The notes under the pieces were generated by a model. It did no database searches, was not told the DNA's origin, and saw nothing but the letters and a program-made list of their open reading frames with translations. Below are positions 1 through 9,740 of a stretch of DNA of 64,000 nt, in pieces. This DNA is from Plantago ovata (Eukaryota > Streptophyta > Magnoliopsida > Lamiales > Plantaginaceae). The translations under genes were made by a program, and so were the position numbers. The stretch lies in contig CM051455.1 of the NCBI GenBank assembly GCA_028274465.1, positions 93,070,365 to 93,134,364 of the forward strand, read 5' to 3'. Numbering within the stretch: position 1 is the stretch's first letter; every line of letters starts with the position of its first letter.

Positions 1-1244
1 GTCCTTCATCGAGAAGGAACTTGACAACCAAACTTTTGTCTCTTCTAACATGGAGACATTGTTTCCCATGATTAAAATGTTGTCCACATAAATAATCATG
101 AAAACAACCCCAGTGTCATTGTGTCTACTATACACACAGGGATCTCCCGCACTTCTAATGAAGTCAAATGATTTGACAGCTTCATCAAAGAGGATATTCC
201 AGTTTCTAGAGTCTTGCTTCAATCCATATATGGATCTTTGTAGCTTGCAAACAACAGATGGTCTGGTTTTAGACTTAAAACCTTCATGTTGTACCACATA
301 GACTTCTTCCTCAAGATTACCATTGAGGAAAGCAGTTTTTACATCCATCTGCCAGATTTCATAATCATAGTATGCAGCTATTGCAAGCATAATTCGAATA
401 GACTTTAGATTCTCCACTGGTGAAAATGTTTCATCATAATCGATCCCATACCTTTGGATATATACCTTAGCCACAAGCCTCGCCTTGTGCGTTTGTACCT
501 TGCCTTCAGAATCGGTCTTTCTCTTAAAGACCCATTTGTACCCAATTGGTTTTACACCGTGAGTCAAATCAACCAAGTTCCAAACTTGATTTTGGTACAT
601 GGAGTCTATTTCTAATTCCATGGCTTCTTGCCACCTCTCTGAGTCAATATCATGTATTGCCTCAGCGTAAATTGTAGGGTCTTCCCTATCTGACAAACCA
701 ATATCAATTTCACTGATGTCTTCTAACAAGAAGTTTGTTAGTGCAGGCAACTTTTGTTTCCTCCTCGACCTACGGAGCTTGACATCGTGTTCTCTCGGGG
801 TTTCTGGTTCTTTTCTTTTCTGACTTCGTGTAACTCAAACATTTTCAGTGGGTATCTGCACAACTACTGGCGTTCGACGCCTTCGTTCCCTCGTTGGTGG
901 TTGTGCTTGTGACTCTTGTTGCACAGGTTCATCGACAGTCGATTCTGTCGGAGTGGTTTGAACTGTAGAGTGATTTACAGGTCTCCCACTGGCTATGACA
1001 TGACTATGAAGTGTCATCTCATCGCCATCACTAACTTTAAAAGCTCCCACTGAACTTGAGTCCATAACAATAGGCTCTTGTTCTTCAGTGCTATTCTCTT
1101 GAATTTCTTCAAGTTCTATCGTATCTTCAAGTTTCTCTTCTTGTAGATATTCTTCTTCCCAAATTTTACGTTTCTGGATATGATCACTCTATGATCTTCA
1201 GTACGATAGAATTCATAGGCTTTCGTCTCACGAGGGTATCTTAT
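1..1244 (-). pseudogene. Cop-1: copia pol fragment (integrase-RT linker and reverse transcriptase)
   Basis: Read on the minus strand, this is Ty1/copia polyprotein. The right end encodes the stretch after the integrase, including IRYPRETKAYEFY near 1200-1240. A low-complexity acidic linker follows, then SDREDP near 690-710, then reverse transcriptase with GYKWVFKRK near 520-550, QMDVKTAFLNG near 325-350 and the YVD box near 85. RNase H and the 3' LTR lie beyond the left edge. The protein is close to that of Cop-2, so the two are one family. The sequence stops at 1244 where Sire begins and resumes at 22878. The fossil is broken in several places and looks older than the elements nested in it. 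Confidence 0.9.
1240..1244. repeat. Target-site duplication CTTAT, left copy (Sire)
   Basis: CTTAT directly precedes the TG of the Sire 5' LTR and recurs at 22878-22882 directly after the CA of the 3' LTR. The copia coding sense of Cop-1 resumes across the site. The two outer ends of Sire therefore belong to one insertion event, whatever happened in its middle. Confidence 0.93.
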
Positions 1245-1425
1245 TGTTAGGAAACTTGTAATTTTGATGAGCAATTAACCATGCTAAATTAAGAACAATC
1301 CAGTAACTAGTACTCTTAAGGTCCATAGGATTTTAGAATTTTAAAGGACATTGTAAAAGAGGAACGTTTGCTGATGACTTAGATAGGTGTTAGATAAGTT
1401 ATTTCTTTAGTGGATGACGTACTTT

Positions 1426-1593
1426 AATTTCTGTAAAGAAATTAATTTATTGACATTTTAGCGTATGATGTATTTTATTTTCTGAAAAGAAAATATCTTA
1501 TTGATGCTTAGCTTTAATGAATCCTATTTTCTGAAAAGAAAATGACCTATTGAAGCAATTTGCTGAAGATGTATTTTGTTTATTACAAACAAA
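1426..1593 (+). repeat. Four hairpins at about 50-bp spacing in Sire 5' LTR
   Basis: Hairpins start at 1426 (AATTTCTGTAAAGAAATT), 1477 and 1526 (both ATTTTCTGAAAAGAAAAT) and 1575 (TTTGTTTATTACAAACAAA), so the spacing is 51, 49 and 49 bp. Each is followed within about ten bases by TATTGA. The fourth has a different stem sequence but is still self-complementary. The array is repeated in the 3' LTR at 21369-21536. Confidence 0.8.
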
Positions 1594-2013
1594 TTATTGA
1601 AGCAAATAAGAAACCGGTCAGAATCTTGAAGACTTTTGAAGATCTGAAGACTTGAAGACTTGAAGATTGATGAAGACTGGTAAGGCACGTGTTGCTCAGA
1701 AAGTGAAATTTTCAGCAACAGCATTGCATAAGTGAAAATCTGAAAGACAGAGTAGGTTGAGCTTGCTGAAACTGAGAATGAACACTTGCTGATAAACATA
1801 TGTGACCTCTTGCTGAATGTACTTGATTTTTTGCGCTCCAATGTTATTGTTTGAATTCTATTCAAAGGTGCATTTAATGCAAAGCTTACACGCGAAGGAC
1901 ATGAAGACTAGAAGACAAACAAAGGTTGCTGCTGAAAGTACAAAAGCAAGATAGTGACATGTTAAGGAACAAAAGCCTTAGGATTTGAAATTCAAACGGC
2001 TCCTTACTTGCAC

Positions 2014-2021
2014 TATAAATA
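2014..2021 (+). promoter_or_regulatory. TATA box of Sire 5' LTR
   Basis: TATAAATA lies 68% of the way into the LTR and is followed by ordinary leader-like sequence. This is the expected place for the promoter that makes the genomic RNA. The same box is at 21963-21970 in the 3' LTR. Confidence 0.75.
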
Positions 2022-2923
2022 GAGGTCATCCGGCAAAGAGTTGAAGTGTGTCAACAACGTGATCAAACTCTCACTTGTGCTTAAAATTCACAAACCTTCA
2101 AACACTCTTACTGCCATTGATCCGTTCCATGACTTAAAGCTTGAAAAAGCTACTTGTGAAGAAGTAGAACAAACTCGACTAAGGAATTAGTTAAGTGTTC
2201 TTCTTTCGAACAAAAATAAGTCTTGACACCAGAAACAATCAAACTTGTTTACTGCAAAGTATTCAAAGTTGTGTTTCTTAGATTACTTGTTGTAACTGAA
2301 TAAGTTATAATTAAGTTATCTCACCCCAAAACTCTCTAACTGAAAATACACCCTTTCAGGCGTGATATTCAGGGGGAACTTAATCGAGCAAGCTTTTGCT
2401 GATTAAAAGTACCAAGTTTGGTGGAGAACAAGGTTGAGTTCTCTAGTTTAGGTTGGAAACAAAGCAAGTGTGCTTTGGTTTCTGTTGAATCGCTTTAGAT
2501 AGGAGATTGTAAGGAACCTCAATCATATCTTAGTGGATTCAGTCCTAGAAAGGACAAAGTGGATTAGTTGGGAGATTACGCCACTCTCAGATACCACTCT
2601 AAAAGCGTTTGTGTGATTTACTTACTGCATTTAGCTTTTAGCAAATTATATTTGTTTGTACACAGTCACTCACATCACTTGCTGAAACACTTTACTTGCT
2701 GAAAAAAGCACTTATTGTTTCAAAGACTTCCGCTCTCTGATTTTAAGTATCAGCAAACCAAGCTACTGTAAAGTAACTTACGCTTGCTGAGAAAGTTAAG
2801 TATCAGCAACCTCATTACTGAAAAGTAATAAGTACTTGCTGAGAAAGTTTTAAACGACAAAAGTTTGAAAAGACTATTCACCCCCCCTCTAGTCTTTTCT
2901 TGTTGTTTAAAGGGACCAACAAG

Positions 2924-2935
2924 TGGTATCAGAGC
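2924..2935 (+). promoter_or_regulatory. Primer binding site, initiator tRNA-Met (Sire)
   Basis: TGGTATCAGAGC, two bases after the LTR end, is complementary to the 3' end of plant initiator methionine tRNA. This is the usual primer of copia elements. Confidence 0.92.
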
Positions 2936-3034
2936 AGGAGGTTCTTTAGCCTTCTGCACTGAACCTAGATCCCCTTAAGTGCTTTCCTTAAATCACTTTC
3001 ACTTGATCAAGTTTGGTAGTGCTTTGCTGACAGG

Positions 3035-4960
3035 ATGTCTTTAGGAGATGCTCCCTTGTTGAAGCTGGAAAATTACGAGAAATGGCGAAACAACATGATG
3101 TTACATCTTGAGGCGATTAGTGATGAGATGGTCACCGTCATTAATGATGGACCTATCAAGATCACCAAGGTTGAAAGGAGTTTCCCTCATAGAACCACTG
3201 AAGCTGGAAAGGAAACCATCCAAGGCGAACCATCAGATACGGTTGTGTCAAAACCAAGAGAGGAATGGACTTCTGACGAAGCTAAGAGATTCCGTCTTGA
3301 TGACCAAGCAAGAAATATCATCATCAGATCAACTCCGGATACCATACAGTGCAAACTGTGGGGTGCTAAGACCGCTAAGGAGGCTTGGAAAATGGTTCAA
3401 GATCTTTGTGTTGGATCTGACAAGACCAAGGAAAACAAACTTGAAGTACTTAAGCTGAAGTTTCAAAACTTTAAGCAGGGTGCTAACGAGTCACTGGAAG
3501 ACTTGGACTTCAGATTCACAACTCTTGTTAGTGAAATGGCAGCGCTGGGTGTTGGAAATTTTTATTCAGATTCTGAGAAAGTGAAAACTATCATCAGGAG
3601 TTTGAATCAAGAATGGATCCATACTCAGAATTTCTATTATAATCAAGGAATGCCTGACATTACACCAACTGAGTTGTTCTCTCATCTTGCTACTGTCAAT
3701 TATGAGACAAAGCAAAGAGAAAATGTGTTTGCTGAAAAATCGCAAAACATTGCTCTTGCTGCAAAGCCGTCATCTTCTGAAAAGAAGAATGATAAAGAGC
3801 CTGCTGATGAAAATGCTTTACTTGTTAAAAACATGAAGAAATTCATCAGTAAGGAACTTGAAAGGCGAAAAGCAAAAGAGAAGCTGAAAAAGCATCTTGG
3901 TAACAACTACCATAAGTACAAGAATGATACCAGCTCGCTGAACAAGCAAGCTACATCATCAGAAGAACCAGCAGTTGGAAATGATCTATGTTTTTACTGC
4001 AAAAAGCCTGGACACTTCAAAGCTAATTGCCCCTTGCTGAAAGGCAAATCTGCTGAAAAGAAGAAGAAGTTCAAAAGAGCTTTCATTGCTGAAGAAAAGA
4101 AGAAGCTTCAAGCAAAAATCGATGCATTGTGCATTGAGACAAGCTCCGAGGACAGTGAGGATGAAAGTTCAGACACCGACGATGAGGAAGCCACTCTAGA
4201 CGTGGAGATTGGCAAAGAAGTGTGTGGAATAGCTATGGAAGCTTATCCAGATGTGTCGAACTACGAATTCTGCCTCATGGCCGGTCAGGTAAATGATTCT
4301 ACCTATGACTCAGATTCAGAAAGTGAAGACGAGATTGACCTTGACAAGATTCAAGGAGAAATCGAAAGATTTGAGAAAACTCTCAGCAAACAGCAAGAAA
4401 AACTTGAACTTGCTGAAACTCTGACCAAGCAAACTACTGAAAAGTACGCTTTGCTGAAGGAAGAGACAGAAGAAAAGGATTCTGAAATAAGGCGTCTTAA
4501 GAAGTTGATTGCTGAGGCTGCAGAGAAAAATTCTCAAATGGCATTAGAATTAGAAGAGTATCAGTCCTCAATTCTAAAGTTACTTGCTGAAATCCAAGAA
4601 ATGAAAAAGATGAAAATCAATTTCAAATCTTATGTGGAAGCAAGTAATACGCTGACTGAACTAAACTCTTATTTGAGAGATCCATCTCAGAAAGAAGGTT
4701 TAGGAGCAACGTGTGAAGGTGATAACGTAGAAATCTTGAGAAAAGATAAATCACCTATCTCCTTTGTACGTGCTACTGATAGTAGTCCACCAGTGATCTA
4801 TCAGTTTGGTCAAACTAAGGTTGCTGAAACATGCAATCAAGTACCTATGACCATAAAGCCCGCTGTTGCTGCTCAAAGTAACAAGACTTTAAAAGGAAAA
4901 CAGGTTGCTGTGAAGCAAACTGGAAAGAAAAAGAATGCCGTGAAGCATTCCGCCAAATAA
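3035..4960 (+). CDS. gag: Sire gag: capsid-nucleocapsid protein with coiled coil
   Basis: A 641-residue open frame starting MSLGD. Residues 1 to about 230 form a copia-type gag (UBN2-like) region with YEKWRNNM near the start and KTAKEAWKMVQDL near 110. A CCHC zinc knuckle runs C319-x2-C322-x4-H327-x4-C332. An acidic Ser/Asp/Glu stretch follows near 365-440, then a long heptad-rich coiled coil at about 440-560 and a basic tail. Gag packages the element RNA into virus-like particles in the cytoplasm. Coiled coils in gag are a known Sirevirus trait. The coding sense appears to continue downstream toward the protease as a Lys-rich extension. This is the best-preserved part of the element. Confidence 0.92.
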   Translation: MSLGDAPLLKLENYEKWRNNMMLHLEAISDEMVTVINDGPIKITKVERSFPHRTTEAGKETIQGEPSDTVVSKPREEWTSDEAKRFRLDDQARNIIIRSTPDTIQCKLWGAKTAKEAWKMVQDLCVGSDKTKENKLEVLKLKFQNFKQGANESLEDLDFRFTTLVSEMAALGVGNFYSDSEKVKTIIRSLNQEWIHTQNFYYNQGMPDITPTELFSHLATVNYETKQRENVFAEKSQNIALAAKPSSSEKKNDKEPADENALLVKNMKKFISKELERRKAKEKLKKHLGNNYHKYKNDTSSLNKQATSSEEPAVGNDLCFYCKKPGHFKANCPLLKGKSAEKKKKFKRAFIAEEKKKLQAKIDALCIETSSEDSEDESSDTDDEEATLDVEIGKEVCGIAMEAYPDVSNYEFCLMAGQVNDSTYDSDSESEDEIDLDKIQGEIERFEKTLSKQQEKLELAETLTKQTTEKYALLKEETEEKDSEIRRLKKLIAEAAEKNSQMALELEEYQSSILKLLAEIQEMKKMKINFKSYVEASNTLTELNSYLRDPSQKEGLGATCEGDNVEILRKDKSPISFVRATDSSPPVIYQFGQTKVAETCNQVPMTIKPAVAAQSNKTLKGKQVAVKQTGKKKNAVKHSAK

Positions 4961-4961
4961 G

Positions 4962-7110
4962 TTGCTGAAAAGCAAGTTGTTAAGTCTAAAGGCAAGATTA
5001 CCAAAAGTAATCAGAAGTCCTTTGCTGACAAACCTGAATCAAGTAAGGTTGCTGTTGCTAAAGCTCAGCATTCTCCAAAGAGTGGACTTGGTTTCAAAAC
5101 CAAGAAAAGTCAACTCTTTCATGAGTATAAGCAAAGTCAGCAAAGATACTTCAAAGAGATGAAGAAAACCAAGCCTAAGAGTCCTGAAAAGACTCCCAAT
5201 GCTAGGACTAGAAGGAACCTTGCTAGAAAAGAACTTACTGAAAAGTATGTTCAGCAAAAAGGTCAACAAGGCAAGACACCACATCAGAAAGTGCATTTGA
5301 CCAGCACGAGTCAAAAGTCTTTTAGCTCAAAACATCCTAGTTCCTCAGCAAGTAGAAAACAAGTCAAAGTTGAAAAACTTCAGACTTGGGTTTCCACTGG
5401 ACGCATTCTTGAACATGTTAATGGACATCCATCATTGGATAATTAACTTGTTTGCTCTTGATTGTGCAGACTGCAGCCACGGAGACAAATGATGCAATCT
5501 GGCACTTTGATAGTGGTTGTGGAAAGCACATGACGGGCAACAAGAATAACCTTATAAACTATAGACGGTGGTCTAAAGGTCCAACAATAAGGTTTGCTGG
5601 TGGAGGCTCCGGATCTACAAAAGGCTATGGTGATGTGAAGTTGGGATGCATAACCATTTCTGGAGTTCTTTATGTCAAAAATCTTAAGTTTAACCTTTTC
5701 AGCATGAGTCAATTTGCTGACAAAGGATACTTCATCGAAATTAAAAGTGATGAATGTAAACTTGTAGATTTTGAGACTAAAAAGGTTATAATGATTGCAA
5801 GAAGATCAGGAGGCTTGTACACCGTTGATTGGTCTTCAGCAAACGTTGGAAAATGCCTTGTCTCAGATCATGATTGCCTTGCTGAAAAAGCATGGTTATG
5901 GCATAAACGAACAAGTCATCTAAACTTCAAGACACTGAATAAGCTGTCTAAAAAGGCACTTGTAGTTGGATTACCTAGGGTTACTTTTAAGAAGGATGGT
6001 GTTTGCAATGCATGTCAGCAAGGAAAGCAAACCAAATCTTCTTTTAAGAACAAGGCAGTACCGTCAACTACAAACCTTTACAACTCTTACACATGGACTT
6101 GTTTGAATCTTCTTCAACAAGTTATGCTGGTAAGAGGTATGGTCTAGTCGTGGTAGATGACTATTCAAGATTCACTTGGGTAGTATTCATCAAGCACAAA
6201 TCTGAAACCAAGACTGAAATACCTAACTTGCTGAATAAGCTTGAAGTCATGAAAAATGACAAGGTAAGAGTCATAAGGACAGACCATGGTACTGAGTTTG
6301 TAAACCAGTACATAACTGAATATTGTACCTCCAAAGGTATTCAACATCAGTTATCCTCAGTAAGGACACCACAGCAAAATGGTGTTGCTGAACGGAAGAA
6401 TCGTACCCTAAAAGAAGCCGCAAGAACAATGCTTGCTGACACTGAGATAAGTGAGGCTTACTGGGTTGAAGCGATTAATACCGCCTGCTATACTCAGAAT
6501 AGATGTTTGATTACTAAGGAATACAACAAAACTCCTTATGAATTGTTTGTTGGAAGACCTCCTAACATCACTCATCTAAGAGTATTTGGTTGCAAGTGTT
6601 TCGTTCTTAACAATGGTAGAGAATACCTAAGAACATTTCAACCAAAGGCAGACGAAGCGATATTTCTTGGCTACTCCTTGCATAGTAAAGCTTACATAGT
6701 TTACAACAAAAAGGCACAAAAGATTGAAGAATCTGTGCATGTTGTATTCTACGAAAAGACGCAAGGTGTGCCTGCTGAAGAAGAAATATCAGAATGTATG
6801 AAAAAGCTAATCATACATGAGCAAAGAACTGAATCTGATGCTAGGCAAATCAAGTCAATTGAACTAAATGATGATTCTGACAATGATTCTCCTCCCTCGA
6901 GTCATGACAAGATAAATATAGTTCACGACAAGGAATTTCCAGCAAAAGATGCGGTTGCTCCGGAAGTTGCTGAAATTACGCAATCTCCAGTGCCTGCTGA
7001 TGAAATATCTCAACCCAGCAATGCTGAGCAAGCAGTTGCTGACGATCAAATCTCAGCAGAGACACAAATTCCCAGTAGTACTGAACAAGTACATACTGAA
7101 GAGTCACATG
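4962..7110 (+). pseudogene. pol: Sire pol, single-copy part: linker, protease, integrase
   Basis: A Lys/Ser-rich linker follows gag. The aspartic protease has its DSG active-site triplet near 5509 in the context WHFDSGCGKHMTG. The pre-integrase HHCC zinc domain is near 5890-6050 (LWHKRTSHLN, CNACQQGK). The integrase core is near 6130-6480, with VDDYSRFTWV, RTDHGTEFVN and the PQQNGVAERKNRT block holding the last acidic catalytic residue. A long acidic Ala/Glu-rich linker follows. Copia order (protease-integrase-RT) is plain. The region is broken a small number of times. It is not repeated, unlike the sequence from about 7111 onward. Confidence 0.9.
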
Positions 7111-8830
7111 CTGATGAGCAAACGTATCCTGATCCAACAAACAGGAAACCTGTTAATAAATGGATTAGAGATCATCCCTCTACGGATATGATTGGCGATA
7201 TTAATAAACGTCAAGTGACTCGATCCAAAGCTACTCAAGGACTTGCTGAAGAAGCAACTGTCGTAGAAGTAGAATCTTTATTCTCTTGCTTTGTTTCAGA
7301 AATTGAACCTAAAACCATCGAAGAAGCTTTGAAGCATTTTGAATGGATAAAGGCAATTCAAGAAGAATTGGATCAATTTGAAAGAAACAAAGTCTGGAAA
7401 CTTGTGCCACTTGCTGAAATAAGAAAGCTATTGGTACAAAGTGGGTGTTCAGAAACAAGCTGAGCGAGTCTGGTGAAGTAACAAGAAACAAAGCACGCTT
7501 AGTTGCTCAAGGTTACTGTCAGACTGAAGGATTGGACTATGATGAGTCTTACACTCCAGTTGCAAGATTGGATGCAATTAGGCTCTTCTTGGCCTTTGCT
7601 GCTCACAATGACTTCATTGTTTACCAAATGGATGTTAAGAGTGCATTTCTAAATGGTGAACTTGCTGAAGAAGTCTACCTAGAACAACCCCTGGCTTTGA
7701 ACTTCCCTCAGAAACCAAGATGGTATATAAGCTTCAGAAAGCTGTATATGGTCTAAAGCAAGCACCAAGAGCATGGTATGATACCTTAGCTAAGTTCTTG
7801 CTGGAAAATGGTTTCAAGAAAGGTGAAGTTGACAAAACTCTTTTTACCATGAACCATGATGGTAAATTAATCTTAGTTCAAATTTATGTGGATGACATAA
7901 TTTTTGGATCTAAGGACAAGCAACTTTGTGATGATTTTGCCAAACTCATGATAAATAAGTTTGAAATGAGTATGATGGGAAAATTGAATTATTTCCTAGG
8001 GTTGCAAGTCAAGCAACTCAAAGATGGAATATTCATAAATCAAGCAAAGTATGCGAAAGAAATGCTCATAAAGTTTAGGATCAAAGAGGATGAAAAACCT
8101 GAAAAGATCCCTATGAGTGTTGGTACCAAATTGGGCTATACTAAAGAGGACAAAAGTGTTGAAGAACACAAGTATAGGAAGCCTCATTGGTTCCTTGTTG
8201 TATTTAATAGCAAGTAGACCTGACATTCAGTATGCTGTTTGTGTGTGTGCAAGATTCCAATCGGATCCAAGAGAATCACACTACAAAAAGGCAATCAAAA
8301 TACTGAAATATGTTAAAGGTACAGTCAATGTTGGATTATGGTATCCAAAAGAGGACTTGAATTGGTTGGCTATTCTGATGCTGATCATGGTGGATCAACT
8401 CTTGATAGAAAAGTACCTCTGGAACTTGTCAGTTTTTGGGTACTAGATTAATATCATGGTTCAGCAAGAAGCAAACGTGTGTCGCCAATTCATCTACAGA
8501 ATCTGAATACATTGCAACTGGTTGTTGCATAGCTCAAATCCTATGGATTCAGCAACAATTAAGCGATTATGGTATTTCTGCAAAGAAAACACCAATCTTT
8601 TGTGATAATACAAGTGCTATTGCAATTACGCAAAATCCTAAGTTTCACTCTAGGACCAAGCACATTGATATTAGACATCATTTCATTAGAGATCATGTGG
8701 AAAAGGTGATATTGAGGTTGTGAAAGTAGGTACTAAAGATCAGCTTGCTGACATCTTTACCAAGCCCCTAACGGATAATAGGTTCACAATGTTAAGGTAT
8801 AACCTTGGATTGATTGAACTACCTCAATAA
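7111..8830 (+). pseudogene. pol: Sire pol, copy 1: reverse transcriptase and RNase H
   Basis: Copia reverse transcriptase near 7320-8080, with WKLVPLAE, the [12 protein letters not shown] block near 7630, [12 protein letters not shown] near 7740 and the YVDD catalytic box at 7885-7896. RNase H runs to about 8830, with STESEYIATG, FCDNTSAI and the terminal DIFTKPL block. The same sequence recurs at 13061-14775. Copy 1 differs from copy 2 mainly by many small length differences, more than normal decay would give. That pattern suits lower-quality sequence near a contig end. Confidence 0.9.
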
Positions 8831-9529
8831 AGGATACACTTGGCAGAATGCTAAAACAGATATTCAGCAAGCCAAAGTATTCATGTCCAAAAGACCAAGT
8901 CACTGATTTCTTCTAAGAAATGATAAGTTACAACATGATTGCTGAAACAGGCATTCAGCAAGTAATTCCTTCAAAACAGGTATTTGTTAGGAAACTTGAT
9001 CACTTGCTGAGACAGGAACTCAGTAAGTGAAAGAACTTAAGGATTGCTGAGACGGGTACTTAGACAATCAAAAGATACTGAAACAGGTATTCAAGTATCA
9101 AAGGAATTTTCTGAGACGGGAACTCAGAAAAAGAGCAAAATCTCATCTCTCAGATTTTACCAAAGGATGTCTCAAATGCAAAAAGAATTTACTGATACGG
9201 GAAATCAGAAATATCTTTTAAACTTAGAAAATATGAGATATCTAAGTAAGGGGGAACTTTCAGCAAGTATCTAGATTGTTAATTCAAACTCGCTGAAAAG
9301 ATTCTTGTCTATTTCAGCAAGCAATCTATCCCTTATTACTCGGTAAAATCAATTTGTGACGTTAAGCTGGCACAGATAAACTCGCAATAATCATGACATG
9401 AAATTCAATCGTGGCCATTGATTAAAAGGAGTTATTAATCTAACGGCTAACAAAACAAAGAGAGAGAGTGCTCTGACGGTTTTAGTTAGTGGGCCACTAC
9501 GCATTCAATGCAAAGGCTCCACTATCTCC
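8831..9529 (+). repeat. Sire pol-env interval with hairpin array, copy 1
   Basis: No coding signal. Between 8835 and 9210 there are about seven short hairpins. Six share a core of the form CTGANACRGGNANTCAG, in which the arms pair around a 7-nt loop ACRGGNA. Cores lie at 8942-8958, 9007-9023, 9047-9063, 9078-9094, 9111-9127 and 9192-9208; a related, less regular one spans 8835-8878. Stems extend outward with different sequences that still pair, for example CACTTGCTGAG with CTCAGTAAGTG at 9001-9029 and TTTTCTGAG with CTCAGAAAA at 9107-9131. The array recurs in copy 2. Confidence 0.82.
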
Positions 9530-9740
9530 AGTGTTTCTCTGTTTTACCCTTGCTGAGAACTCAAATCGATTGAGTTTCTCACACACCAGAGACACTATAT
9601 AAAGAAGGAGTTAGAGAAATGACAAAATTCTTTAACTCACATTTCCTTCTCTGCAATTTCTAGCCTGAAACTACTGTACCTCCGGTCAAAAAGCAAAACT
9701 ATCTTTTTCGTACAATTTCTTGCTGCTATATAAAGAAATG
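9530..9740 (+). promoter_or_regulatory. Putative internal promoter before env-like ORF, copy 1
   Basis: A nested inverted repeat at 9530-9596 (outer arms AGTGTTTCTCTG and CAGAGACACT; inner arms GAGAACTCAA and TTGAGTTTCTC) is followed at once by TATATAAA at 9596-9603. A pyrimidine-rich leader-like stretch leads to the ATG of the env-like frame at 9738. A second TATA-like string sits directly before that ATG. The layout resembles a plant gene promoter. Its activity is inferred. Confidence 0.5.

Larger units (their letters stand above)
1245..2921 (+). repeat. Sire 5' LTR
   Basis: Begins TGTTAGGAAACTTG and ends ACCAACA, with the primer site two bases beyond. It carries a four-hairpin array (1426-1593), a run of GAAGACTTGAAG-type repeats near 1625-1680, a TATA box near 2014, a C-rich run near 2880 and about ten copies of the heptamer TTGCTGA. 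It is nearly identical to 21188-22877. One of the larger length differences between the two LTRs is one unit of the GAAGACTT repeat, as expected from slippage. Confidence 0.95.

Noticed and set aside
8835-9210. CRISPR-like array
   Set aside because: Repeats are short, degenerate and self-complementary in different ways, the spacing is irregular, and the setting is a plant retrotransposon.
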